Part shown: positions 13,667 to 26,386 of the stretch, piece by piece
Layout: each line of letters opens with the position of its first letter
How positions within the stretch are numbered: the stretch's first letter is position 1
NCBI RefSeq assembly: GCF_001039355.2
Contig: NW_019774280.1
Span: 100,428 to 164,427, forward strand
DNA: 64,000 bases
Source of the DNA: Lingula anatina
Lineage: Eukaryota > Brachiopoda > Lingulata > Lingulida > Lingulidae
Reading direction: 5' to 3'
The notes under the pieces: generated by a model
What the model was told of the DNA's origin: nothing
Database searches by the model: none
The model's input: the letters and a program-made list of their open reading frames with translations, nothing else
Position numbers and translations under genes: made by a program

Positions 13667-16600
13667 ATGAGTGCAAGGATAGGATTTTTATAACATATTT
13701 TAATTTAAATTTAAGAGTTGTAACAGAACACTTACTTTAGTGGTGTATGATTAATTAAAATAATGTTTTATTTCAGCATCATAACACAGCTCTTACTTGG
13801 TGTATGGGTCCACATAACCCAGCAACTCCTCAGATTCCAGAGCTTTGGTAAAGATACTCTGAATACTGATGGTCTTGCCTCGTTCTCTCTCTGCCACAGC
13901 AAAGGTTTTGATACATTCTGATTTACCACAACCTGCAGGCCCTGTCACTATAATCTGGAATCATAATGTTATCATGATATATTGAATAAACCTGGACTCT
14001 TCATAAATTATCTCTAAATAATAGAAATTACAGAAATTCAACTATGTCAATGCAAAAAAAAAGGTATCATTCAATAATTTGATTGTTAGAATAAAGATCA
14101 TTTTTCTAACACAAATAATATTTAGCATTCGACAATATATGTACATACTCATTTTCAAACCTAGCAAATACAAAGTTAAAGCAATGAGTCAAGATGCATT
14201 AAATTTCATATTCAAAGTAAATTAAAGATATTCTCAGAAAAAAAAAAATTCTATGGGACACTTTCTTTCCCAATTTCAGAAACTAACCGTTTGGTGTGCA
14301 GTGTTTAGGTGAGACAGTTGCACCACTCTTGCTTGAAATGCTGTTCCTGGCATCAAGCCAAGATCCCCTGTTGCCACGGCAATGGCATCGTTGATATCCT
14401 CCAATGGCTGCTTCTCTACTGGTTCAGACAGGGAGGCGAAGTTACCCACCAGAGCAGAGGCCATACCAACAACAGGAGTGTTCATGGGGACAGAGTCTGA
14501 AATAACAGTATGTGTATGCCAGTGAGAAGATGAAATGCTGCAGATATTCAAAACTGTTCAAGTACATTTTATGCAACTGTTATAAACAAAATAGATTTTT
14601 TTAAAACTACGAAGCTTCCATTCCAATTCAGGACTTCTACCCAACAAATTTACCAGGTGACTCTTCTGTCTCAGTTACCTTGTTTTAAAATAAATACATC
14701 TTTTCACAATTTGTGACTTCAGGATAATTTAGGAACAATTATAATAATAATAATTTTACATGCCCTAAAGCTATTAAAAATGGAATCAACTAAAATATGA
14801 TGACTATAAATTACACATTAAAAAAAAAAGACTAACATCCAACATCCTGATATAAATGCAAACATAGCTACAATTATCAGTCAAATAAATAAATAAATAA
14901 ATAAACTGTCACTTATTTGGAACTTCAATTAAAAATTGCTTTGGGGTTAAGAAAAAAATCATTTTAGCATGACAAAAAGTCAGTTACATGCACTTTATCA
15001 CCATGCAAACAACACATTTTTACTGTCATGCTTAATTGTTCACATGCACAACAAAACTATTCAATATGGTAACAATTATGAAATGCTATGCCTTAAATGC
15101 TTTTCTGAAGCATCTCATCTCTAATCTACCCAGAAAAGCAAATATCACAATAATATAATTCTTCAACAAAAACAAAAAAGCTCTAAATTAATTTGTTTGG
15201 TTTTTATCTATGCCCTTTCAAATTTAACAACATTAAGCATTGTTATCAATATTCTAAATACTGCTTTAAAATGGATTTAATTTAAAAATAAAAATCATTC
15301 ATTTCAAAACGAGGAAAACAAAAATCAACTACATAATACTCAGAACATATAGCAACTGTTACAACAATATTCACAGATGACAAAGGTAAGTAATCAATGC
15401 CAAAAATAAGCCTTCAACAAATGCATACATATTCAAAAATCATATACATAACAAGAAAAGAAAAACATCCCAAATAAAATAACCACATTCCACATTTACT
15501 CACCATCAATTGTTGTGTAAATTAGAAAGAAAAAAAAAACAGGTGTCATTGTAATACTTGTATCTTCTTTAACCCAAGTAGTAAGAGAATCATCAGAGAT
15601 ATTGGGGACACATGCAATATGCATACAGCGTACACCATATAAACACACATTTAGGATAATTGATATTTGGCCATTTAAGCCATTTTCATTTATGCCAAAC
15701 TCAAATGAGATAATTATGGCTTTACTAATAGTACATAGTAATCACAATGGTAATCTTTCTGATTGATAAAAAAACACTTATCTATAGCATGCCCAAGATT
15801 TTATGATAATCGGTTAAGCATAAATAAATTGTGGGGCGAAAAAGCTTTCTGCCATTTAGACTAAAATCTACTTTTCTAACAGTTATGTATTTGTGTTGTA
15901 ACTACTCATCTTTAAAAAATCATTTTTTTGTATGTCAGCGTTCTCATCTTCTTTCTTTTATTTCAGAACTACTGAACATGACATTGATCAGAAAATGGAC
16001 ACTCTCTGCCATAAACCTTCAAAAATTCTTAAATCATGATGTTCAACCAACGAACATAAACAAGTTTATACTATGACTGTTTACTAAAAATCATTACAAC
16101 GATGACTTGAATGAGCTGCAAATATGATCATTGATTTTATCAGACAAAACTCCTACCTTTAGCCCCTGATTCCTTGTACGAGTCTCCTCTACTCTTCTTG
16201 CCACCCCTGGAAGCTGGCTTAGACCCTGGGGCCGACTTGATCCCTGACTTCCTGGACTCTGCCCTAGATGGCAGCACTGAGTCTGCCAGCGCCTGCTGTG
16301 ATGTCATCAGTTCAGCTTCACTCTCAGCTTTACTCAATCCTCCGAATTCCATAGGGATATCAACATTAGGCCAGAGATCTATCACCAGAGTTGTGAAAAC
16401 GCTGGCATCTTTTTGAAGCAGTCTTGGCATGAATGTGTTGCGCAGGGACGTAACCAGAGCCTCGTCTTCATCCTTACGCAGGTTCTGCGGGACTTCTAGT
16501 TGACCTTTTTGAGCTAAATGAAGACACATAAAATGGAATTTTCTATTTTCTATTGTAAAATGATGCTGAAAAATAAATTGTTTCTAGAGACTAAATGTGT

Positions 16601-19600
16601 TGTATAGTTATGAGGTATGGCAATTTGATTCTTATCACACGGCCTTGACAACATGACACTGACTTGTAGCTTTAAACTCAAACATTTTAAGAACAATTTT
16701 TTTGGGGGTAGAACTCAAACACATGATAGGGAACTTATTTTTTATGCATAAAATTTGAACAAAAAAAAAACATGAAAGTGACATGTTTAAAAAAAGTGCA
16801 ATTTTGCTAGGTTATCTACTAGTGAACAAAACGAAAAATATATAGAAAAAAGAAATGTTAATTTATTGCAAAAAATGCTCTCAAGAATTTTTGACTTACA
16901 CTTTTCTTGTTGCTCTTTTTCATGTTTCTCAGGTTCTACCTCCTCTGCTGCAAGCTCTGCCTCATTTCTTTCTGTTAATTGAAACAAAAAACAACCCCAA
17001 TGAGAGAAAAACATTATCTAACTATTTCAAAGAAATATCTAACATATTCTGCTTGGCTTCACACATTTGGAATGTCCATATCTACAACTAATATATTTTA
17101 CAAAACATTCCACAGCATGACAAATTGGCATGGTTCTTTAATCATATTTACAATAACCATCATTTCACATAAAAATGATTTCTATTGGTGCAGTGCTACT
17201 AATTCTACAAATAAACATGTGCTCTGCTCCATTAAGATTTATTAATTTTGTTTTCAGGTTTTAAACAAAACCCCAAGTTGAACACATTTTCATCACTTTC
17301 ATTAGGGAAACCAGTAAGTGCCAGGAAGAAGGATAACTAAGGTTATGGACTGAGATGTTAAAACAATAATGAATTTAATTTATGTGCCCAAAGATTAAAA
17401 TAACAATAATTATAATAATGCAGGATATAGAAGTATATCACAAAGGTCAATTAGGATGTCTAAAGTATCACATGACATATTAAATAAGTAACTCCTAGGT
17501 TAATATTTTAACAAAATGTGAACCGGACTTAATTCTTTATTACTAAGACACACTGTCACAGTTATCATTCTAAAACAAAATGTCTTTGTTCTTAGTCATC
17601 GGTGCTCTTTACCTAAATATGATATAATCAGAGGTTAACTTAAAATGTACTACACACTTTGGTCTAATCAAAACTTGTAAATAAAAAATAAACTGAAAAT
17701 TAAAACAATAAAGTCCTACTGCACACATAATTTACCAGTGACAAAAATTTTTTTCTTGTCTGAAATATAAAAATTCAAAACAATCATTTTCAAATTTTCT
17801 CCGTATCTTTATATGTAAAATCAACTTTTTAAGTTGCTATATTCACTATATATACAGCACACAACTATATTGAAAACAAGGCCATTACAATCTTAATTTC
17901 TGAGCACATAACCTTTATAACTTGTATCAACTGCATGATAATACTAATAAAAATACAAACAAAATCCTTTATTTATGTGAAAAAGAAAAAAATTTTAAAA
18001 ATTAGAAAATCCACCCTACCTTCTTCCTCCATCTCTATACAAGTCATGGTGTCTAGAATGGCTCCAGCTTCTGAGGCGACATATTTCAAAGTCTGCAAAC
18101 TCCAGCCATGTGAACCCTCATTGGCTTCAGTACCTAAAACACAGAATGATTATACTGACTGACTTTTTTTTCTTAACCATTCAAAAAAGCTCCCTGAATC
18201 CCAACAATAATTTTTGTATGTTCGGTTACAATAAGTATTACGACTAATAATAATATTTCAATGTATGCCAAGTCTCCTTCATCAGAGAATGGGGCTACAA
18301 GGTTATGTGTGGTACCTTTTACATAGAAATGGATGCAATTTCAGAACTCATTATTTATCTTTTTTATTATTTATTTGACTTTTTTATTGCCTAACAAAGG
18401 CATATGATTGGACTCCACACAGTTTCATTTATCTGACACCCCATTTTGGACCATTAACTGTTCCAAGTAATCCCCAGTCTGGACAGGCCTGTACTGACCT
18501 AGTTTGATGTTGTCTTTAATGGGGGTGTTGGTGCCGACCAGCTTGCTGCACATCTCATAGAGCAGCACTGTCTTATGGGCCAGCTCTCTGGCTCGAGTGA
18601 AACCTGGGGAAGAACCAGAAAGAAAGGTAATATTTAGTATTAATGTGAACATTTAGTCAGGTGATACACTGGATAAGGTAAGAATCACATTTATTTCAGC
18701 AAATGGTTTACCTCCTACGCATTGGTAATATGGTAGTACTTCATATATTATTTTTTCCTTTCTACTCAATTATCTTGTAAATGTAATTTTAGTTACCAAA
18801 TTGAAAAAAATATATTGTATATCTGCCATTAACTTCAAAACTTCTGAATTAGAGATGATTTCCTACAGCATAAAACAGCATTAAGTTCAGAGAGATCATC
18901 ATCCATTCACCTTGACTGATGAGCATGACCTCAACAACCAGTCGCAGGTCAGGCTTGGTCAATGTCACAGTGCGGAACTGATCTAGAAGCTCATTGGGCA
19001 ACGCTGACACTGCCGAATTAAACAACATCAACTTCTCCGGAACACCAGCTGTTGCCTTGATGGAGCTGTCAATCAAGGCAAAACACGCCCCCTGTGGATT
19101 GAGTGGCAGTTCCTCCGCCCCTAAGTTGATGGTTGTTTTCTGGGCTCTCAGAGCGTCATGGACTGCTGTGAGAAGTTGGGCACACACACTTAGTACTGTA
19201 GGATCCAGCATAGTCAGCTTGTTGAAACAGATCCAAGAGCCTGAAACACCAATACAATTATTATTATTATCAATATCATTCTTGCAATTATGATGTTCCT
19301 AAAATATAGATTGTGTGATAGTTAGGACCATTTTTGATCCAAATTAGTCCTTGTGTAAACAGACCAACAATCTCAATGTCACCTAATCTAAGTGTTGCCA
19401 CTGGGGCCCTTTTCACATTAACATTCACAACCACTAACCTGTTGTGGCAAATCCCCTGAAGATATCATGTAGCATGAAGCTGTCCATGGCCGCTGTACAG
19501 TTAAATGTATACAAAGGCCTGCCCAGAGATCTGCTGAGTTCATGAACTGTCTCCAGTTTACCACTGGCCTAAAACACAGATTTTGATGTACAGTTATAAG

Positions 19601-22600
19601 AGGTTCATGAGCAAAGAGGAGTTAATTGTACATAAAAGTTGACCAAACATTCTGACTGTGTCTGTATAAAAAAAACTAGTACACCATTGTTTATATACTC
19701 TAATAATTTCTACATAACTTAAAATAGCTTTTGTAACCAATGTACTTGTACTAATGTATGTTATTATTATTATTATTATTGTTATTATTATCATTATGAT
19801 AACTTACAGCAGGTCCCATGCAGAGTCCCCCCATGTTGGCTTTGACTGCCTGACAGAGGGTGAAGAAAGCCTTCTCACACAGTGGGGTGACCACCTCTCT
19901 CTGAGCTGACCCCATGTACTCATAGCCATACTCAAAGTCACTGTCCAAACACTGAAAGGAACAAATGAATGGTTAACAGTGAATTATCAGGTTATAAGAG
20001 ATAGAGCTGCTATGATACCCAGTGGTTCAAAATAATAATATATAATAATTGGCTAGTTTTTTTATTTGTTCGTGGAAATTGAACAGGCATTGGGGGTGAA
20101 GAATTTAACAGTTTAAAACCTGTTGCACATTACTTGAAATTAATTTAATAGACCTGTGTCAATAAAAAGGTGCCAAAAGAAAGCTTCAAGATAGTTGTGT
20201 ATGAAAACTTTTCTATGGTTGGGTCCTATGTATGCATGCAAATATTCACAATCTGATCATTTTCCATTTTTATGGCAAAGATTACAGGCAAGAAGATACC
20301 GGAACTACAACTGATTCACATAAAAATTGTTTTTTTTTTCAAAATAATTCTATAGCTCTTTGTTAAAAAACCGACTACAGGTCAGGTATTTTAAGCTTAT
20401 GTAGAGCAAAAAAAAAAATGAAAATCAAATTGCATCCTAAAGATTTGTTTCCTTTTCTGAATATCTTCTTTTATTCAAATATCATTCATTTTTACCTGTA
20501 TTTTGATATTCCTCCCCTCCGCCTCAAAAGTGTACCTCAGCTGGGACTGCCAGTCAAAGCTGTCCATCATGTTGGTGTTACTGCTCTCAGCCTTCTTGGA
20601 TAATCTGGAGCAGAGGGAAAAAAGCAATTAATTCAAACACAGCGATAGCTATTTTTCACTAGGTTTTCCAGCTTTATCAATGTTGAAACTCCCAACCAGT
20701 GTTGTAATTGTCAATCAGAGTAATGAAAAAACTTAAGAGTATCTTCAAGTAATTTTCAAGCTAATAGCTTGAGATTAGCAACTCTCAGAGTCATTTCATC
20801 CTTTGGAGCTTGGGAAGGTTGAGATAAATCCATTATTGTAGCTGGATCAATCTAACTCTGCCGGAGATTCTCACAAGTGCAATCTCTTGGATCAATCCAG
20901 CTAATACAATGTTTGTACCAGTATCTGAACACGGTCCTAGAGCTCTCACCTTTCTAACAGATCCCTCTGCCTAGCCAGGAGAGAGATGAGGCTGCTAATC
21001 TTCTGTATCTGGCTTGGAAACAGCATCAGTTTCAGCTCTGTAGGGTCAATCTCCTCCTCTATGGCCTCTTCCTGTTCTTTCTTCACTATGATTAGGTCCA
21101 TGTTGGTCAGGTTCATTGTGTCCACTGGCGCATCTGTATGGGGCTCAACTGGGACTGAAACCAAGGTCAAAACCATGTCAACTAATTACCCTCAAGGGGC
21201 TAAAAATCATCCTAAAGATTTAAAGTCCATGTGTATCATTAGTCCAAGGTTTAAACAAGCTCTACTTGAACAAGATGAAAGTGCATTACTGTTTCAACAA
21301 ATTTGGAAAAACTGGATGATAACAAAGATACTTCTTCAATTTTTAACAGATCCTTTGTTGGTTGGGTCCATTTTCAGTTCAAACTAGTCCTTGTATAAAC
21401 AGGCCTGCAATATGAACATCATCCAACAAAATACTGCCATAACTTACCTTCAGCTGTTTCGCTGTGCTCCCCTCCTTCCTCAGGGATAGGGGTCTGAGGG
21501 TTATCAATGTTGAGGTCGTACTTTGATCCTCTCAGAGAGGAGTGTCCCAGGCTGCCTTTCCCCAGGTATGACATGGTTTCTGACATCGTCTCACTCTTCT
21601 CCTTGTTATCACGCTGACTAAGGGAAAGTTCTGGAAATACAGAAGATAATATATTTATTTACAGACTGTACCTAATGGATCTAACCTTTCAAATGCCTCA
21701 TTTTATCTAAGAAATATGTTCTAAAAGATGTTTATACACTCAAAACAATGTGCTTTCTGACATGTAACCTTTGAAATCTTTTGAAACAACATATTCAAGT
21801 ATATAACTTACAAAATTTTTGTTGGAGGAAATATTCAAATCATGCCATTTGAATTTACTGCGCAATTACAATACTCCAACATTACTTTAGCAGTAAATAT
21901 TACCTCAACAAAAGTGTGTTAATTTGCTGCACTGATCAAGACAGAAATATCCATCACAAATACTTTCCAGTTTTATCTGTCAATGCATTGAATGTAACTT
22001 ACTTTCACTTTCAGAAAATTTGTCTTTTCTTGCCTGCTTTTCCTTCTCGTCTTCTATTCCTTTCAACATGATCACGGTGGCTTGTAGACTGCTGTTCACT
22101 TTATCCAGGCTGGCCTGTAATGTACAGTAGTCAGTTTTATCATGAGGAAGGACAGCATATCATAGCTTTCTCTCTCTCTCTACATATTTTTCTTCCACTT
22201 TTATATACATATGTTATGCATACACATCTTCAAAACACACGTAACTGAAGAGGCTCTCAACTGACCATCCCCCAAGAAACGGAATGAAATATACATCTTT
22301 TTAAGCCATGAACTAATTGATGTCAATCTAGCAGCCATCTCACCTGCAGTGCCTGTTTATTTCCTCCATCAAACCCCTTCAGAGCCTCCTCTACCTGCTG
22401 AGTAAGCTGTGTTTGTGTTAGCAGGTGCACCACCTCAGCCACGTGATCCAGGATCCGGGAGTGGGCACCCTCATGGTGGTGCTGGTCACCATGGTGATTG
22501 TCACGGTGGTGATGGTGCTCCTCGTGCTGTCTGGTGCCATGTTTACTGTCCTGGCGACTGGCTTGGCGGCTGTTGCTTCTGCTTGGGGGCTTTTCTGTGA

Positions 22601-24678
22601 TTTGCAAGATGACAAGCAAGAAAGTTGTAGTGATGTTTTTACTTTATAATCAGAACAAAAACAGTGTATAATCAGAATCAACTTTGATTACAGGAATTAA
22701 TAAAAAGCTGCTCATGCTCAAGTGAAAATCTTTTGCCTTGAGTCTAAGACCCCATTTCCAGAGATTAGATCGATCTACTTTAGATCGACCCAACTCCCTG
22801 GGGGTTCACGCTAAATAGCTGTCAGCCGAGCAGATACGAAAGTTAATTACCCCCTTACAGCTTGTAGTAGGCAGGACGGACATTTAAGCCGGATTATTTG
22901 ACAGTAATCTAGTGAGACTCCCCGCGGGGATAGATCGATCTAAAAGCTCTGGGAATACAGCCTAAGTGTGGTGGCATGACTCTCATGGACCCTTCATTTC
23001 CAAACTCCTCCCACCCCAAGGTTCATCTTTGTTACCCTTCCCTATAGACATTAGAATGACTTTATTAGATACAGCTTAGTACATCTCCCACAAAAAGTAA
23101 AGGTGTGGGTGTGGTACAAAGCTTATCCCCATCCCTTTTTCCCTAAATCTCCTACCTTTCCCTCTGGACCCCTTATCTCTGGACGGGAGAGTGACCCTCC
23201 TGGCTCCAGCGCTGTGTATCTCCCGCACCTTGGGAGGTTTTTCCACCCCTGTTGCCAGTGCCATCTGGTACTGGAGGGCTGTCTTGATGGCCTGCAGGAA
23301 GCTGGGCAGCCAGCTCTCTATCTGACCTTCACAATGGATGGGCTGGAAAAAAAGATCAAAAACCACTTTTGAAAAGTAAAATAAATTTACAATGTGAGTG
23401 GTCTTTATGATCTGTTCAATTTATGCCTAGTTTTCATGGATCTGTTCAATTTGTGCTGGGCTTTATTGGTCTGTTCAGTTTATGACTGGTCTTAATGGAT
23501 TTGTTCCATTATGAGATATTCCAATCCTGAACTGTTCAACTGTAACAGTTACAGTTGACAGCTTTTCAGTCACATTTCACACCAATTTATTTCCTCTGAT
23601 TGGCTGCCTAAAATTACACAATTATTTGGATTTTGCTCCAGAATGATCATACCTGTTTAAATGGCAACTTCTCTCCCAGAAGACTCTGCAGTCCAATGAT
23701 CTGGAAGTTGTACTTTTCATTGTCCTCCACCTCCTCAAACATCAGACTGCCCACATTCTCAAACAACTTGTTGATATACAGGTTCACCTGGTTAATGTCA
23801 TAACCTATAAAAGAGATGAATTTTTTATTCATACTGACTTGTATATCAATAAGTGAATGCAGAAAAGCAGAGGAATATTCTACCCCAACAATGAATTTTC
23901 CTCCTCAAGCGAACTTTTATTAAAATTCACTAACTCACTACACTGCATTTTCCCCAGTTTCTATTTTAAAAGGAAATGTTGGAAATGTAGACATAAAGAA
24001 GTTCCACCCACCATTGCAGACAATGTGTAAGACGTCTTCCATGGACAGGAAGTAGAATCTTGGAAATTTCTGCCGTCTCCTTTCCAAGTGGTTAAGAAGA
24101 GAGCGCCTGCAGTGCTCCAAACTGCCATTCATTCTCTCTAAGATGCTCAGGATATCTAGAACAAGGTAACCACAGAGGAGTTGTAAACTTATGTACCTAT
24201 GAATTAAATCAATATCTAAACATAAGAGTTTTTTTTTCAGATTTTTAAAGTTGCATGGACTGCATGACATTAACTCTTTAGCTTTCATATTCATATCATG
24301 TTATAAATTACTTTTTACTAAAATTCAAGTTCCTGGGTTAGTCTCCAAAACCCTAATCAGTTAAAACCTCTCTCTCTCACTCATGCATACACGTACACAT
24401 GCACGTACACAAGCACACACACATACACACCTCTCTCTCACTATCTCTCTCTCTCTCTCTGTGAAATATTCACATATTTATTAAAAAAGTCATACGTTTC
24501 ACCTCTAGGCAAGCACAAAATATGTATGCACTTACTTTTCCTAGAGCTGCACTGCAGTACATTAGGGTTTTTCTCAGTGGCTCTCATCAACAGTCTGAAA
24601 TCTCTGTCTGTTATTGAGAACATAGAGGCATCATTGGACAGAGTGGTCTTGATATCAGCTCCTGAGTAGATCTGGATA

Positions 24679-24714
<36 letters not shown>

Positions 24715-26354
24715 CTTTATCTAAAGGTATTCCATACAGGGTATTCATGACAAATCTAATTTTCCGCAGCATAAAAATGCAATTATTCTGTACTGTCAGC
24801 AGACCAAATATTGGCTGGTAAACATTAGTGAATTTTCTCAAGCTATTTACAAAACAAACTCTGTTGGTCGTAATAAAATATTGGCTAATACATAAAATTA
24901 TCTCCATACCTCCTCTAATTCCACCCATTTCTCCTGCACTTCCAGCCACGTGGTCAGCACCGCCTCGATGGTCTGCAGGCGTTTCTGCCACTTCATCACC
25001 TCGTCCAGGAAGGAGCCGGCCGCGCTGCTCCCCTGCATAGTCTGCAGCGCCACCTGGTGAACCTCCAGCTCCTCAAATATAGGATCAGTGTTGGTGAGGA
25101 GGTAAAGCACACCCGTGTCCTAAAGGATAAAGATATTTCAAATATAGTAGCTACTAAACATTTTTTTTTCTTACACCGTATATTCAAAGCTAGTTCAAAG
25201 TGACACAATAAATACAGAAGTTGGGATTAAGTCAAGCGACACATTTATCTTTAAACAGCAATTAAACAGCATTAAAAAATAAAATTTCAGTTGGATTTTG
25301 AAGGTTGAGATAAAAAAGTCCTCTAAAGTCTGTCTATTTTTTGTTTGGTTTTTGTTTTTTGTTTGTTACATACTCAAAAATTGCACTAAGCACCATTCCA
25401 TATTAAGTGCACATACCTCTCCCAAATTGACCAAGGATGCTGGCAACGAGCCAACACTTGCTCTTCTGTTCTTTCCATAGGTACTGGGGTTGGAGATCCT
25501 ACTGTTGGCCCTCACCTGCTGCCCTCTACTGGCCAGGGTGGTGGGACCCTGCGCCTGGGAGCCAGTCTCAGCCTGCGACGCAGTCTCACTGTGGTTGTCC
25601 TGAAAATAAAATGAACTTCATTTAAACAAGACTTTTCACATTGACCATTACATCTTCTTTAGCACTTCTTAGCTTTTCTCAGTGACTTGAGGCACGTTTT
25701 ATGATGCTTTTGATGCTGAGTAAGTGTTAAAATTATGAAAATAACATATTAGCTGAATTTCACAGTTAGCTAACTAACATTTAAACCCTAATAACAAGTA
25801 AATGCATGACTCAGTACAAATATAGAATGTTTCAACCTATAGTGAAAATTACAAAAGCACAAGAAACAACTCAAACAAATGAAAGTAAACATATCCAATG
25901 GCAGATCCTACAAAACCTCAATCATTTGTGCAGCAAGAACCTTTACCTCAGCTTTCTCCTGCCCCTGCCCTGCACTTGCTGTCTTGTTACGAACATGTGC
26001 CCGCAGTTCAAACAGCTTGCTAAGCCACACCTCCTCATATGTCTTCAGGGACTGCTCTATGCTGAGATCCTTCACTGCTCTCTGGACTATGGCACGGACA
26101 TCATCAACATGCTCTGAAAACAGTGGAGGTTTACTTTGAATTTTCTAACATCTCTATTTTACTATTATCTAAACTTCTATAAAATCTATGGTTATAAATC
26201 CTTAGTGTCAATACATACTCAGTAACCTTAGTTGAGGCAGTCCTCTCCTTGTCATAACTGTGTAATTAATATCATTATCATTAATTTAATACATAATCTG
26301 TAACCCAGTCCTAGCAGATCCCCCAGTGTTGTCATCATCATCATCATCATCATC

Positions 26355-26386
<32 letters not shown>

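Noticed and set aside
22400-22680. Overlapping frames on the plus strand of the His-rich exon
   Set aside because: They are antisense shadows of dynein exon 37; the minus-strand frame has proper splice sites, phase and linker homology.
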